43,406 nucleotides of DNA, from positions 8,110-51,515 of the forward strand of contig LSSL01001253.1 of NCBI GenBank assembly GCA_001953115.1, written 5' to 3'. The notes under the pieces are model-generated. The model searched no databases. It worked only from the letters and a program-made list of their open reading frames with translations, and had not been told where the DNA came from. The position numbers were made by a program, and so were the translations under genes. Below are positions 15,655-27,863 of this stretch, piece after piece. This DNA comes from Smittium mucronatum (lineage: Eukaryota > Kickxellomycota > Harpellomycetes > Harpellales > Legeriomycetaceae). Every line of letters starts with the position of its first letter. Position 1 is the first letter of the stretch.

Positions 15655-15705
15655 AAAACCCCAAATTATAAATAGTGATTTTGTTTCATAAAAATGGGGG
15701 GTTTT
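15655..15705. repeat. Inverted repeat AAAACCCC/GGGGTTTT
   Basis: AAAACCCC at 15655-15662 pairs perfectly with GGGGTTTT at 15698-15705 across a 35-nt AT-rich spacer. Four consecutive G-C pairs stand out in this composition. It could be the end of a decayed inverted-repeat element or a chance hairpin. Confidence 0.6.
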
Positions 15706-16791
15706 CTAAAATTTGACATAAAAAAAGTCACAATTATTCAGCTCGGAATTTGTTTGGTTTTTTCTTCTATAAATGTATATTAGTAAAATATTTTTTTTTT
15801 GATAATATATTTTATATTTAATGGTATGTCTTTTTAATTTTGATTCAGTCTAATCTATCAAAAAAATCATAGACTTTTTTTATATTCGAAAAAAATTGAT
15901 AATATTTAGATACAAATTATTTAAATTTATTTGATTTTTTAATAAGCTCCATTTTTTCTTTTTCTTTAAAATTAAAAAAAAAATGGTAAAAGAAATTTAA
16001 CTGGAATTTTCGGTTTATAAAAATTTAAATATAAATCACTTTAATCAATATCTTCGAGTTATAAACTATATATTTAAATCTTAATTATTAAATTATAATA
16101 TAATATAATATGAATAATTTTTTATTTTTGGAATCTATTTTTGTAGTTTTGTGTTTATTTATATATTTTTTAAAAAAAATTTAGTATATTTATTATTAAA
16201 TTATTAACATTATCAAAAAAAATGAAGAGTTCAGCTTTTATCGTAAAAATAAATGTCATTATTAGCTTCTGCTCTTGTTTTTTTTTTTTTTTTTTTGAAA
16301 AATTAAAAGTTTTTAATCAAAATAAAGTTATGATCTTTTTTTTTTGAATCAAATTTCTGAGATTAGTAAATATTTTTACATTTTCGGGTTTGGAATTCAA
16401 TTATATTACTATTTATATTCGACCTTTTTGTGAAATTTAACGATATTTTGCATTGATTTTTTTAAAAACATATATTATTAATTCCCTCATTATTGAGGCT
16501 TCACTTTCACAAATTCTAAAGGTAATCATTTTATCTATACTTTAATATAAAATAGGAATTTTTCAATAGCATTTTATATTAATTGGGATATGATAAATTC
16601 TTGATTATGATAGGTTTTATTTTTTTTCAACTTATTTTCATATATAAAAAAAACATTTGGAGAAACACCATGTATATTTTTAATTTATGTAAAAGATGTG
16701 AGAAGAATGAAATTATATCAATTCTTGCTTGATAATGAAAATATTTTTGATCCAAATCAAAATTATTGATGTATAGATGATTTATAGAACA

Positions 16792-16862
16792 TGCGCCAGC
16801 CGGGAGTCGAACCCGGGCCAATTGCTTGGGAAGCAACTATTCTACCGCTATACTACCAGCGC
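16792..16862 (-). tRNA. tRNA-Gly (CCC anticodon)
   Basis: Read on the minus strand this folds as a 71-nt cloverleaf without an intron. The acceptor arms GCGCTGG and CTGGCGC pair with two G-U wobbles and are followed by A as discriminator base. The D arm carries AGCGGTA. The anticodon stem GTTGC/GCAAT closes the loop TTCCCAA, giving anticodon CCC, which reads GGG glycine codons. The T arm is CCGGG-TTCGACT-CCCGG. The internal A box (around TAGTATAGCGG) and B box (GGTTCGACTCC) match RNA polymerase III promoters, so the gene looks functional. The first downstream T4 run on the minus strand, a likely terminator, is about 30 nt past the 3' end (16759-16762). It stands alone in the AT-rich desert. 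The open frames that overlap it on both strands are shadows. Confidence 0.96.
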
Positions 16863-18698
16863 ATGCCTGATCAGTCATTTTTTTATTATATTATATTTTT
16901 TTCATTGGACTTTTAGATTTTTTCACATTGAAGGCATTAATATTTTATCATTAATTATTGTGTTTCAAGAACATATCGAACAAAAAAGATGACGTCTACC
17001 AATTTTTACAGTTAAACCAAGGAATAAATTTATATTTAATTCATCCTAATTTTTATAAACAACATCCATGGGTATGCTGAATAGACAGGGCTTTTATAGA
17101 TACTACTTTAGTAATATTATTTGGTTCATCTAGCTCTCAAAATTATAAATAAATGAAAAAAAATGAAAACAGCATATCTCATAAATACTTCTGGATGTGA
17201 TAAAATAAAGTTCATTCACACATTAAAGCCCTAAAACGTTGATAGATTGATACCCACATTTATAAGCACTAAATATACCTCTTAATAAAGCAATTATCCC
17301 AATATATAATCATTAGGACTAGTAGTGGTATAAAAATAACTATAAAAAATAATTTTTATTAGCTTTTATTAAATATAATTTTATTTTTTAACCTCATGGA
17401 TATTTTTAATAACGATTTAAACTTTATTCTAGTTCATATTATATTTTCTAATTTTTAGGAGTTCAATCTCAATAAAAAATAAATAAAAATAAGGGTTTAT
17501 AATATTTATGTATCATAAAAATATATACGCAAAAAGTGCTTAATAAATTTTGATTCTTATCGAATTTTGTTCTTTTTTATTGATTTAGATAGGTTTATAT
17601 TCCATGCCTATAGTTAAAAAATTTCTTTGGGAAAATAATTTGGATTAATTAATTTAAACGTATGCATATGAATGAAAGATTTTTAGACCTCAAGTTTATT
17701 TAATTGATGTTACAGCTGCGATTCATGAAAAAAATAAAAAAAAATTCGACACCGTGACTATATTTGAAAAAGAGCTTCTATATTATTTACGAGAAACCCG
17801 TTTAAAAATATTAACTTTAAATGATAATAATTCTAAATTAATATATTTATATTTTCTTAAAATTAAAATTTTATTATATTTTATAAATATCCTAATTTAT
17901 TTTTGTGATTATTTTTTTTTCTTTTTCCTTTTTTACTACATATTTAAAATACCAATCCGAAAAAGCATAAGGGTATTATTCAAAGATCTAAAAAATACAG
18001 GAAGCTCACAATATTTTCGTTTTGATTTCTTAAAGATTTAAAATCAAACATAAAGCTATTCCCATTTTGGTTTTTTTGGTTTTTTTTGAGCTTTATTTTT
18101 ATATTAATTAACTCATTATTATTGTTATTATTATTTAATTCTCTGGGTATATTTGGAATTTTGGAATTTCATTTTACTGAATTCTCATTCTTTCTAATAA
18201 AATTTTGAAATATCCCATAAAAAGTTTTGAATCTTAATTGGCTGAATTTTTTTTATCTTTTAATCACTCCGTTTTTTAATATACATAATTAAATTTTTCG
18301 ATAATTGAAGTAAAATTTTATTAAATGGCTTATATTAACTTGGTATGTTTTACGTAAAATAAACTATTTTTTAACCTTAAAATTTCCATTCAACTGATTT
18401 TAAACCCTTCTGAGTGAAAAATTAATACTTAAATTTTTGTTTTTTTTAAATAAATTTTTTTAGAGTTTATAAAATTTAGTGAATAAAGGCATTTTACCAT
18501 GGCAGTTTTAATTTAATACCATTTTTTGACTCCTGAAAACCATTTTTGCTTTTTTTATTTAAAAAAATTGAGTTATATGTTTAAATACGATTTCCAGAGT
18601 TTGAAAAAAAAATTAAATAGGTTAATTTATATTTCTTATCTTTTTTTAGCTTATTATTTCACAAATTTGATACATTTTTCTAACAGCAGAACTTTAAA

Positions 18699-18703
<5 letters not shown>

Positions 18704-18744
<41 letters not shown>
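18704..18744. repeat. (AT)n microsatellite
   Basis: About 41 nt of uninterrupted AT dinucleotide repeat. Confidence 0.95.
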
Positions 18745-18748
<4 letters not shown>

Positions 18749-18915
18749 ACTTTATTAGCTTTTAAAAGAAAAAAATTGAAAAAAAGATGTTTTTATTGGC
18801 TTTGATGATTTATAATATTTATAATACAATTTGATATATTTTTTCAGGTTGAAATAAAAACCACTTATTTTATCTTATATATTTATATTCGAAAATAAAC
18901 TAGATTTTTTTTTTA

Positions 18916-18944
18916 AAAGGGCATTTATTTACAATATTTAAATA
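18916..18944. repeat. Dispersed 29-nt repeat, copy 2
   Basis: This is the second copy of the repeat at 2041-2069, in the same orientation and with about three mismatches, again following a T-run. The two copies are nearly 17 kb apart. Confidence 0.5.
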
Positions 18945-19890
18945 AAATAAATTAGAAACATCGAACTTAGCCCTTTGTTAAATTGGTATGTTTGGGATTA
19001 TAAATAAAATGGAATATCTTTAATTTATTTTATGCATTGAATTTTAGGTTAATGAAGGGTAAGAATATGGTAGGTAGGGGGGGATAAAAACGTGCATATA
19101 TTTTAGCTATTAGCACTCATGAAATGCAAAGAATTATTCTAATATGAAATGTTTGGTATGTATCTTTAGATATATTTATGTGTGTTTCTGTCAATTTTTA
19201 AATTTTATTAAGAAAAAATATAAATGCATTTTACGCGAAATCTTCACAAAATCTCTTTAATTAAGAAATTAAAACGTAAATATCTTTCTAGATAAAAAAC
19301 TGCATTTAGTAAGTTAAGATAAATTTTGATTTTTTTTAAAATTTCTTTTTTAAAAAATATCATAAAAATTAAATTATTCATCTAAATGCATATGTTAACA
19401 CGTAGTAGGTAATGATTATAACAGAAGTATGTTGGTTATTTTTATCTGTTTTGACTAATTTTTTATTATAGTTAACCCTTAATAGGTTATAATAAGGAAA
19501 TTATTTCATTTAAATGAGCATTTTTTAAAAAAAACACAATTTTATTCAACCAAACAAACTTAAATAAATACTTACGCAAATCCCATCCAATAAATGCGGA
19601 ATTAATTATAATCTTCTAAAATCAAAGGAAGATTTAGATAGGTTCCAATAAGAAAAATTCAAAAAATAAAATACAATTGTAAACAATTATTAAATTTATA
19701 AAAAAAAAAAACAGCAATTTATTTTGTTAATATAAAAATATATAATGATAAAAAGCTGAATTTATGACAAAGATATTATAATTAGATAATAGTAGTTTAC
19801 AAAATTTTAAGACCATATTCCATATAACATCTTTTTATTTAACCATAAAACCATTTTTATAGGTATTTTAAAATTATTGAGTGTAATTTG

Positions 19891-21453
19891 GTTGAAAATG
19901 AGATTTATGAAAATCAAAAACAATTTTTGAGGATTGAACATTAAAAGAAATCAAAAAAATATTATTCAACAGTTTACCACTGCTACAACTCTAAAATTAT
20001 TAAGTGTTTTTTCAAAGCGAGATTTGATAACGGAAGAATTAAAACATACATAGTAAATGGACATCACCACGACTTTCATAAAGACTCTAATCCCAATTAA
20101 AAAAAGATATTTTGGGTCTTTATTACTTGGGGTAAAATCTAGTATGATTAAAAGAAAACTCAAAAGTGATGGAAAAATGCTGGTGATAGCCAAAATATAC
20201 AACACAGTGGATAAAAATAAACGTAATTCAGTTAATGCGAGTTTAGTTAAAACAGAAATTTTCTAAGAAAACTGCAAAAAATACTGTAGGTGGTGGGATT
20301 CTGAATCTCCCTATATTTCTGACTATTCTAGGGATATTGAAAATATAAGAGCATTAATATCTTCAAAAAATATAATAATTTTTTTATCAAAGTTCTATAA
20401 TCTATATATAGACTCTAAATTCAAAATTGCATATGGACGTCGTCCTGTTATCATTACAGGAGTTACAGAAATAAACCAAAAATCTACCCCCATATCAATC
20501 TCAATTGTCAGTAGAGATGATAGGGACTCATATTTATGGACACTTTAAGCTTTAAAAATTCAATTAGAAAGCTATTATTTACTTTTGAGCATAAAAAACT
20601 TGGTATCAAACTCTGCTAAATAAACAAAAAACACATTTGAGGAATTCGGTATAATCAATCAAAAAAAATTGCTGATTCCATGTTGGTAAAAATTTTAGGA
20701 AAATAATTAGAAAAAAAGAGGGGAATCAGTTTAAAAGAGCTTTGTATAATGATTTATGGGGGGATGCAGCTTTTAAAAACCCAAGAAATATTCAATAGAC
20801 AAGGATTTATTTTTAGTTAAATAGAGGCACTTGGATATTTTAAGTGACATCATATTAAAATTCCAAGATTTGTATTTCAAATTGAATTCAAATTGGTATG
20901 AAGGTTTTAATATATTTGGCCCTTCCACTAAAAATGGTCTTATAATATTTAATATAACAATAAAGGACAAATATCAATCTTGGAAATCATCAAGTGTGCT
21001 CGATATTTTGGATTCTTCAATTAAACAATCGATGATCTCTATATTTTTCTTTCTTCTCTACCCAAAAAAAAATGTCTTATAACAACATTCCATCATAGAT
21101 TTCAAGAAAATTTTATTTAAAATACCCTTCAACTAATGAGAATAAAAAAAAAATTTGTAATAAATACGGAAGAGATCGGATCGGATAATTTAACTCGTCT
21201 TTAAAAAAGATTCGGTGGGTTAAATTTTTAAAATTTTAACACTATCATAACAACATTCTCTAAAAATAATTTTTTATTTGTTAATGATACTGCATCGCAC
21301 TGAGCAGATTTCTTTTCAGCTGCTACAATTTTCTGAAAAGAAAAAAGAGTGCGCATGTATATTGGTATCTTGAAGAAAAAAAATTGAAGGCTAATATTGA
21401 TTACATTGATACATCAGAGAAAGTCATAGGAAGACCAAAAAAAAAAAATTAGA
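19891..21453 (+). pseudogene. Decayed MULE (Mutator-like) transposase
   Basis: This is a broken transposase of the MULE superfamily, which moves DNA transposons by cut-and-paste with a DDE nuclease. Three parts can be read in order. First, a FLYWCH-like zinc-finger remnant at 19966-20079 has Cys codons at 19981 and 20005 and a GHHHDFH stretch at 20059-20079. Second, a transposase core in another frame runs from about 20100 to 21080. It has a likely first catalytic Asp at 20411 (DSKFKIAYG), then RPVIITGVT, then SRDDRDSYLWTL ending in a TAA at 20546, where a CAA codon would fit the family. It continues with RALYNDLWGDAAFKNPR near 20735 and SNWYEGF at 20888 followed by GPSTKNGL. Third, a SWIM-like tail has Cys at 21291, AHVYWYLEEKK from 21351 and a GRPKKK-type basic end closing at 21453. 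Stops and at least three frame changes make it non-functional. The family assignment rests on motif order from memory, not on a search. I saw no terminal inverted repeats. No intact transposase of this type is in the window. Confidence 0.75.
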
Positions 21454-21613
21454 AAAAACCACAGTTTAAGATTTGAATTGTTCTAAGATCAAATAATATC
21501 AACAATAACTGAAAAATATTTCTATCTTCTTATTATTTATATAATATATTAGTTTTAAAATTAATAAAAAATTATTATAATGAATATTTTTTTAAATAAT
21601 TTTGGCTTTGTAT

Positions 21614-21735
21614 ACATTAAAATTTATAAAAAAAATATTAAAAATCGCTAACTTAAAAAAATTATACATTAAAAATTATATAAAAATCTTAAAATTTATA
21701 AAAAAACAATAAAAAATCGTTGATAAACTAAAAAA
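21614..21735. repeat. Imperfect ~70-bp tandem duplication
   Basis: A segment containing TAAAATTTATAAAAAAA followed by AAAAATCGCTAA recurs about 70 bp later as TAAAATTTATAAAAAAA and AAAAATCGTTGA. It lies just downstream of the decayed MULE coding region and could belong to its 3' end, but it is too AT-rich to say. Confidence 0.45.
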
Positions 21736-21920
21736 GAGAAATAGATAATATAAGGTGAACACATCTTTATTAAATTATTATTATAAAAAATAATAAACTA
21801 AATTTAGAAAGAAAAAAAAAGACAAGGCAAGGCAAACGACTATATGACTACAATTATCATTAAAATCATTTGCCAATGTCCCGGAAAACTAAAAGCCAAC
21901 ACGCTTAAAAATGTACACAT

Positions 21921-21975
21921 CAACCCATCAGCCCATAAAACCACCCACCCATCATCCCATCAATACTTCAACCCA
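21921..21975. repeat. C-rich CCCATCA-like degenerate repeat
   Basis: CAACCCATCAGCCCAT, CCACCCACCCAT and CATCCCATCAAT follow one another, giving an irregular array of CCCATCA/CCCA units on the plus strand with almost no G. It is a strand-asymmetric C-rich stretch in AT-rich DNA. It resembles a degenerate minisatellite and does not match a telomere repeat I know. Confidence 0.55.
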
Positions 21976-23063
21976 GAAACTCCATTGTCTTAATTTGCCA
22001 CTAATAATAAATTATATGTATTCTAGATTAATTCGCATTTTATTTAATGTATATATTCAATGCTTGTTATTATATACACATAAAAAAGTATATTAATGGT
22101 CTTAATTATTTATAAAATATATAATTGGACTTACCGACTCTTGGATTCATAAATACGCTAAATTTTATATTTTCTAAGTATAATAATGCTAATATTAAGT
22201 TTAATTTAAATGCAAAAATTTTCATTTAGAATTTTTTTATTCCCATTTTATACAAGTTTAAAATCGAATAAATATTTATTTACCTTATAAAATTTGTGTA
22301 CCATATTACAATGTAATATTATTTATCTCTTAGTTCCAAATATTTTCAATGAGTCCATATGATTTCTATTCTATATTTCGTTACTTTTTTTTGAACATCG
22401 TTTAGCATTAATTAAATGGCTATTAATTTGAAGAGTCTGGAATTTTTTAATAGTAATAGCGGTTTAAAAGATAGAGAATATCTTTAATTTATAAAAAATA
22501 ATCCAGCTTTTATATAAAGTATCAAAAGGATAATTTAATTTTCAAATAATATCATATTTTGTTGACTAAAAATATAAATTCAAAATTTAACACCATCATA
22601 TCGAGAAATATTATTAATTTCAGAAATTTAGATGAGTCACTTGTGAGTTAATTAAAATCTCTTTTATTTTTATTACTAATCACCTAAAATGACTATAAAA
22701 TAATCAATAAGGCTTTATTTGGTTAAAAGTAACCTTCCACCGAATAACAACACTTAATTGTTAATAATAGGATGTGATATTAATTTTTAACCAAATAATA
22801 ATTTTCCTAGATTAACTTTTTTATATAATAATTATTTCTACGTTTTTTAAAGCTAAGTTTACACACATTTAAAAAAACAATTCCCTACTTTTATACCATA
22901 TTAAATTTATATATTTTATATATTTTAAATAATTTCAATAATTTCGATAAAATGAAATTTTATAATTTATATTAATAATAATAATAATAATTTAAATTTT
23001 ATTTATTCATTTCATAAATATGCTTATTATATCTTGAATGTAAACAGTTAATTTTTTTGCTGA

Positions 23064-23080
23064 ATATATATATATATATA
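23064..23080. repeat. (AT)n microsatellite
   Basis: About 17 nt of AT dinucleotide repeat. Confidence 0.85.
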
Positions 23081-24428
23081 AATACCTATTTATTTTGCTA
23101 AATACTAATAAAAGATTTATTTTAATAATAAAGATCGCCTTAATTTTTCAACTTTTTCTTTACGAATAATTTTTTAATTTCATTTGAAAATTTATCTAAT
23201 ATTACCTAATTACCTTATTAGTCTGTTTTTTATTGAAAAAAAATGGAATTTTTTTAAAACCCTCATTTTAACATTTTTAACAAAAATTGAAATACTAATA
23301 CAAATTTATGATAGAATTATACGAATTTTATGATTATTAAGCACCAATATTTGGTTAATTAATATCAGGGTAAATATATTATATATTTTAGTATAATTTG
23401 AAATTGAAATAAAAGACGAATCAATAATTTTTCAAATCTATTCGCGATATATATAAGTTTATTCGGGATTCGATTTATTTTTAGCTTTAATTCTAAATAT
23501 ATTAAATCGAGGACAAATATTTATAAATATATTCATCGATAAATTAATCTTAATTTTCTTTTTTAAAAAAGAACGTATCCCATATTAATTATTATAATTT
23601 GAAAGATTTAGAACTAAGAGTCCCTTTTTTTTTCTAAATTATATACCTTTTTTTAGTTTACTGCACTTTTGTTCAAATTAACTTTTGATTTTTTTAATCA
23701 AATATTACTTATATTTTCCTCTAAATATATATGCTTTGTATCTGAATGCTATTTGTGTGTGTTTTAGCTATTTTTAGCCTATTTGATATATATTCGATTG
23801 TTACACATATTTTATAACACAATCACTAAGAAATGTTATAAATTTATCAACTAACGAAAATAAATACTGAACTAATAATACTAAAGGAAAAATTTAATAT
23901 CTAGATAAAAATTATTGATATTTTATTTAAAGGCTAAAATATATTAATTTAATTATCTGATCGGATTAAAGTGAATTAAATTCGGATATCGTGAATATTT
24001 CAATTTTTAAGCAAATTTATTAAATATCAATGAAAAACAAACATTTTATATTTAGATATTAATATTATATGAAAGCATAATAGACTATATTTTACTAAAT
24101 AACTTTTCATTTTATATTTATATTTTATATTTAACTTAATACGTATAAAATTTACTCATCATATTTATTAATTTTATATTCAAAATAAATTAGTTTCTTT
24201 CAACAGTATTTTGTCTTTATCACTTTATAATTTAATTTTTTGAAAAAAAAATGCGTATAAACATCAAAAAACGGTTTTTTTTAGAATATAATTTGATTTT
24301 TATATGTGAAAAGAGTTTATAATTTTTGAAAATACCTATATTTAATTAATAAATAATAATAAAAAAAGATAAAATTGACCATTAAAAATTTTGATACATA
24401 AAATATATGACCAATAAAACCAAAATAA

Positions 24429-24448
24429 TATCATATCATATCATATCA
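24429..24448. repeat. (TATCA)4 microsatellite
   Basis: Four perfect copies of the 5-bp unit TATCA. Confidence 0.9.
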
Positions 24449-25020
24449 TACCTATTTTAAAGAAATTAATACAACAAACATAAAAATATTATGATAAAGT
24501 TCCAATATTTTCGATAAATGATTTTGAAATTTCAGTTTTAAATTTATTTTGAAATTTATTTTTAAAAGTTATTTTTAAAATTTATCTTTAAATTAATGTC
24601 CTATAATTATTATTTTTCAAAAATTTCATTGACTGCTTCTTGATAACTTACCTTTTTTTATTTATCAATGGGTTTAAACTTGAACCGATCTGATTTTTTA
24701 CATACTTTATATAAAATGGAGTATTTTAAATTTAAGTATGCACTTTTTATTTAATTTATTATAAAAAAAATTTCTTTTCATTTAATTCTTACCATTTTAC
24801 ATCCCTAATTTTTTTTTTTCAAATTCTAGTTATTAAAATTATATTTAATAAAAAATTTAAATCCAAATTGTAATAAAGCATATAATAAATAATAATATAA
24901 TTAGTTACTGACCCATAATTTTAATAATAATAATAATAAATAATTTTTTATTCGATATAAACAAGCTTCTTTCTAAAAAAATTTCATGAGATTTATATTA
25001 ATGCAAAAAATAAAACTTAA

Positions 25021-25074
25021 ATTTTACATTTTATATTTTTCATTTTTCATTTTACATTTTACATTTTACATTTC
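25021..25074. repeat. 7-bp minisatellite (ATTTTAC-like)
   Basis: Seven or so imperfect 7-bp units are present, alternating ATTTTAC, ATTTTTC and close variants. It is low complexity. Confidence 0.75.
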
Positions 25075-25319
25075 AAAATTTAAAATTTAATTAATAAGGC
25101 ACAATTTTTAATAATTCAACCCTTTAGAAGTGCTTTTTATAGCAAGTTAAATCATTTGGCTATTTTAAATTTTGATTTTTTTTGAATTTATTAGATAATT
25201 TTTTTATCGATTTTTGATTTATAATCTCTTGGAAAAATTACTCTATTCAAAATGTAAATATCTTACCGCTTTAAGGAAGATTTGTATAATTTTAGTCAAT
25301 ATGTTATGTTTTCAAGATA

Positions 25320-25860
25320 TTTAAGCAACTTCAAAAACATTTACCCCTAAGTGTGGAATACTTTCTCTAGGTTAAGGAGCTTAAGTGATTAGTCTTAAAA
25401 TATTTACTCATACTAATACTCTTACGATGCTAATCTAAGATAGGAAATGATTATTAACGGAATCCCAAAATTCTGCAGATAAGGGTGGATCTAGATCAAG
25501 AGATACTGAATCCAAATCTGAGAATTAAAGTGATCTGTTTTAAAAATAGTTATTAATCTGACAGAGAAGAGATATACAGTTCTTAGCGAAATTATTCAGA
25601 AAAAATGTGGCTGAAATATCTATTTTTTATATTTTGGAACCAATTAATGTTAATAGATTTAAAAATTTTCTCTAAGATATAAACTATATCAATAGAAAAA
25701 ATTCCATTAATCTCGGGATTAATTAATGATCTCATGTATCCTCAGTCATATTCCATAATTTAAAAAATAATGTGTGGTGTATAAATGGCTCTATATATGA
25801 CACCAAATAACCTTATTTACTCAGCTTTTAGACCAGTTTGAATATTTTTGCGCTGATTTT
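25320..25860. other. Less AT-rich island, possible decayed coding DNA
   Basis: This patch is visibly less AT-rich than its surroundings. A 43-codon ATG frame on the minus strand (about 25607-25738) and several short open stretches on the plus strand look more protein-like than the neighbouring DNA, but no motif identifies a family. The likeliest reading is a second eroded transposon. A passively less decayed segment is the alternative. Confidence 0.3.
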
Positions 25861-27831
25861 ATCTTTCGACAATATTTTTTAATAAAAAAAATGGAATTAT
25901 TGAATCCATCAAATTTTTTATAAGTAGTATACTTTTTTAAGTTCATAAATGTCTTTTATTACCGTCAAAATACATAAAAATTTCCAAATAACATAGAGCT
26001 TCAATTTTTAATAATATATTTTTAAATTTCTCTTAATTTTTATTTTTTAGTTATTAAGTTAATTATTGCTTTTTTATATTAATTCATCCATTAACATTTA
26101 TTTTAAACACTCTAATAATAAAAATGATTCCAATTGACAAATTATCAATTAAAAACATATTTATATATTTACTTATCCATTATTTATAAAATAACAGAAC
26201 ATAATCTTTTGAATGTCTGTAATACTTTTCAGATTTATAAAATATTGAATAAAACCCTATAATTTTTTTAAATTTATTTTTTAGTATGTTTTGAAAGTTT
26301 ATTATTATTATTTACAAGTAATTTTGATTTACTTGGATTATTTTTAAAATTTCCTCAGGAATTATTTTGTTTACTAATACTCCCGATAATTTTTTTAAAT
26401 AAAAATAACACTTTCAAACGTATTTTTTTGTATTATTTATTTATTAAAAATGTTTTTATAAAGTATAATTTCTTTAATGTATATGACTATATGCTTATTA
26501 TTAGTTTTTACTATGATTAAATTTCAATATAAAAAGCTTGACTAAAATAATAAATTTAAAAATTTAGTTTTGAAATTTTAAATCTCGATATTATTATTTT
26601 TATAATGAGTCTATATACCAAGCGAAAATGTAATATTGTATAAAATATTATAAGTAAAAAAAAAAATTCAATATTTCACTTAATTTCAACATTTAATTAT
26701 TATAATTTAAATCTTAAATACATCCATATAATTTATATATCGGTTTTACTTCATTTTTTTAAAAGGGTTATTCAATACCAATGCTGTCTAACTAAAATCA
26801 TCCAATAAAAAAATTAAACGAAGCTAAATGTGATATTATATGTATGTGAAATTATTGAAAATCAAATATTTTAAAATAACTCTAATCTTTCTTTTTTATT
26901 AAATATCAAACGTACCAATCCATATTTTTCATTGAGAGAATTTTTCGATATCCTTTTTTTAGATATTTTGAATTTTACTGGAAAACTAACGAATAAACTT
27001 CAGAAGAAATAAATATAAAAGTTTAAATGGGGATTTTCCACAAAAACCGAAAAAAATATATGAAACCTGGAAAATTCCCAAATTCTGTTAAATATGCACA
27101 TAATCTATTTTTTACCTGTCATTCCTGTCCGCAAATTTCGAGAAAATTCCGCAAAAAATTATATATAGGGTTTTTTAGTCAGTTTTTTTTATTTCATTCA
27201 TTCGATTACTGTTCCAGTAATCGATCTTTTATTTATAGTTTTATTTTGGGTTCTATGAATATTCTTAAACCATTTTTATACCAGTTAAAATTCTCTATTT
27301 GGTGTTTAACTAGGTTATCCACTTATTTTCAATTATATTAAATCGAATATTTTGAATTATGGGATAGTGGCGGCTATAATTTAACCACTTTTCCTTAAAT
27401 ATTAAAAATGAGACATATCCATTCGATAAATCTTTGTGAAACAAAGAAAGAATCACTTGTATAAAAAATCATTGGAAATTTATTATATCTTATGTTAATT
27501 TTTAATCAAAAAAAAAAAAAAAGATAGCCAATTTTTTTACTTATAAAAATTTTTGCCTAAATTTTCTGAAATTTGAGGGAAAAAATGTCTGATAAAAAAT
27601 GGATCCTATACATTTTTTATAGGATTTGCGAAAATTTCTATATTTAATGTATTTTTTTCAGATATTTTTTACCGATTAACTCCAATCATATATAAAGTAT
27701 AATTTAATATATATTTGAAAAAAAATTATTTTATAGCACTTATGATGCAATTTTAATTTATTTATATTTTACATTTGATAGAAATTTAAAATCACAGTTT
27801 AAAATTTTCCTAATCATCCCATGTTTATGAT

Positions 27832-27863
27832 AAACCAGCAGAAATCTGCTTGGTTTTTTCTTA
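27832..27863 (+). other. 11-bp hairpin followed by a T-run
   Basis: AAACCA-GCAGA pairs with TCTGC-T-TGGTTT, giving an 11-bp stem with one bulged T and a 2-nt AA loop (27832-27856). The T-run starts within the closing arm at 27854. The form is that of an intrinsic or polymerase III terminator, but no RNA gene is recognisable upstream. It may instead be the tip of a small inverted-repeat element. Confidence 0.5.

Larger units (their letters stand above)
1..16791. other. AT-rich gene desert, left part
   Basis: This stretch holds no gene I can support. It is made almost entirely of A and T, with long A and T runs and stops in all frames. The few open frames (for example 6324-6581 + and 8877-9122 -) translate to Phe/Ile/Leu/Lys/Asn/Tyr-rich strings without any domain pattern and are expected by chance at this composition. 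Short simple repeats are listed separately. Small patches with somewhat more G+C (about 1700-1800, 2140-2170 and 14430-14620) are too decayed to identify. Whether the cause is repeat-induced mutation, drift or a centromere-type region cannot be decided from sequence alone. Confidence 0.8.
16863..19890. other. AT-rich desert between tRNA and MULE relic
   Basis: There is no gene I can support. An open frame at 17754-18041 + begins with GTG, is made of Phe/Ile/Leu/Tyr-rich low-complexity residues and has no family resemblance. The frame at 18526-18765 + runs into the AT microsatellite and is artefactual. A short G-run (GGTAGGTAGGGGGGG) lies at about 19072-19085. An AT microsatellite and one copy of a dispersed repeat are listed separately. 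Confidence 0.75.

Noticed and set aside
17754..18041. 95-codon frame resembling a small membrane protein
   Set aside because: It begins with GTG rather than ATG and its Phe-rich core is a run of T. It is probably chance.
27027..27341. 104-codon frame, the longest in the desert
   Set aside because: It has a CHSC pair and a basic N-terminus but no recognisable domain or repeat. Composition is like the surroundings, so I do not call a gene.
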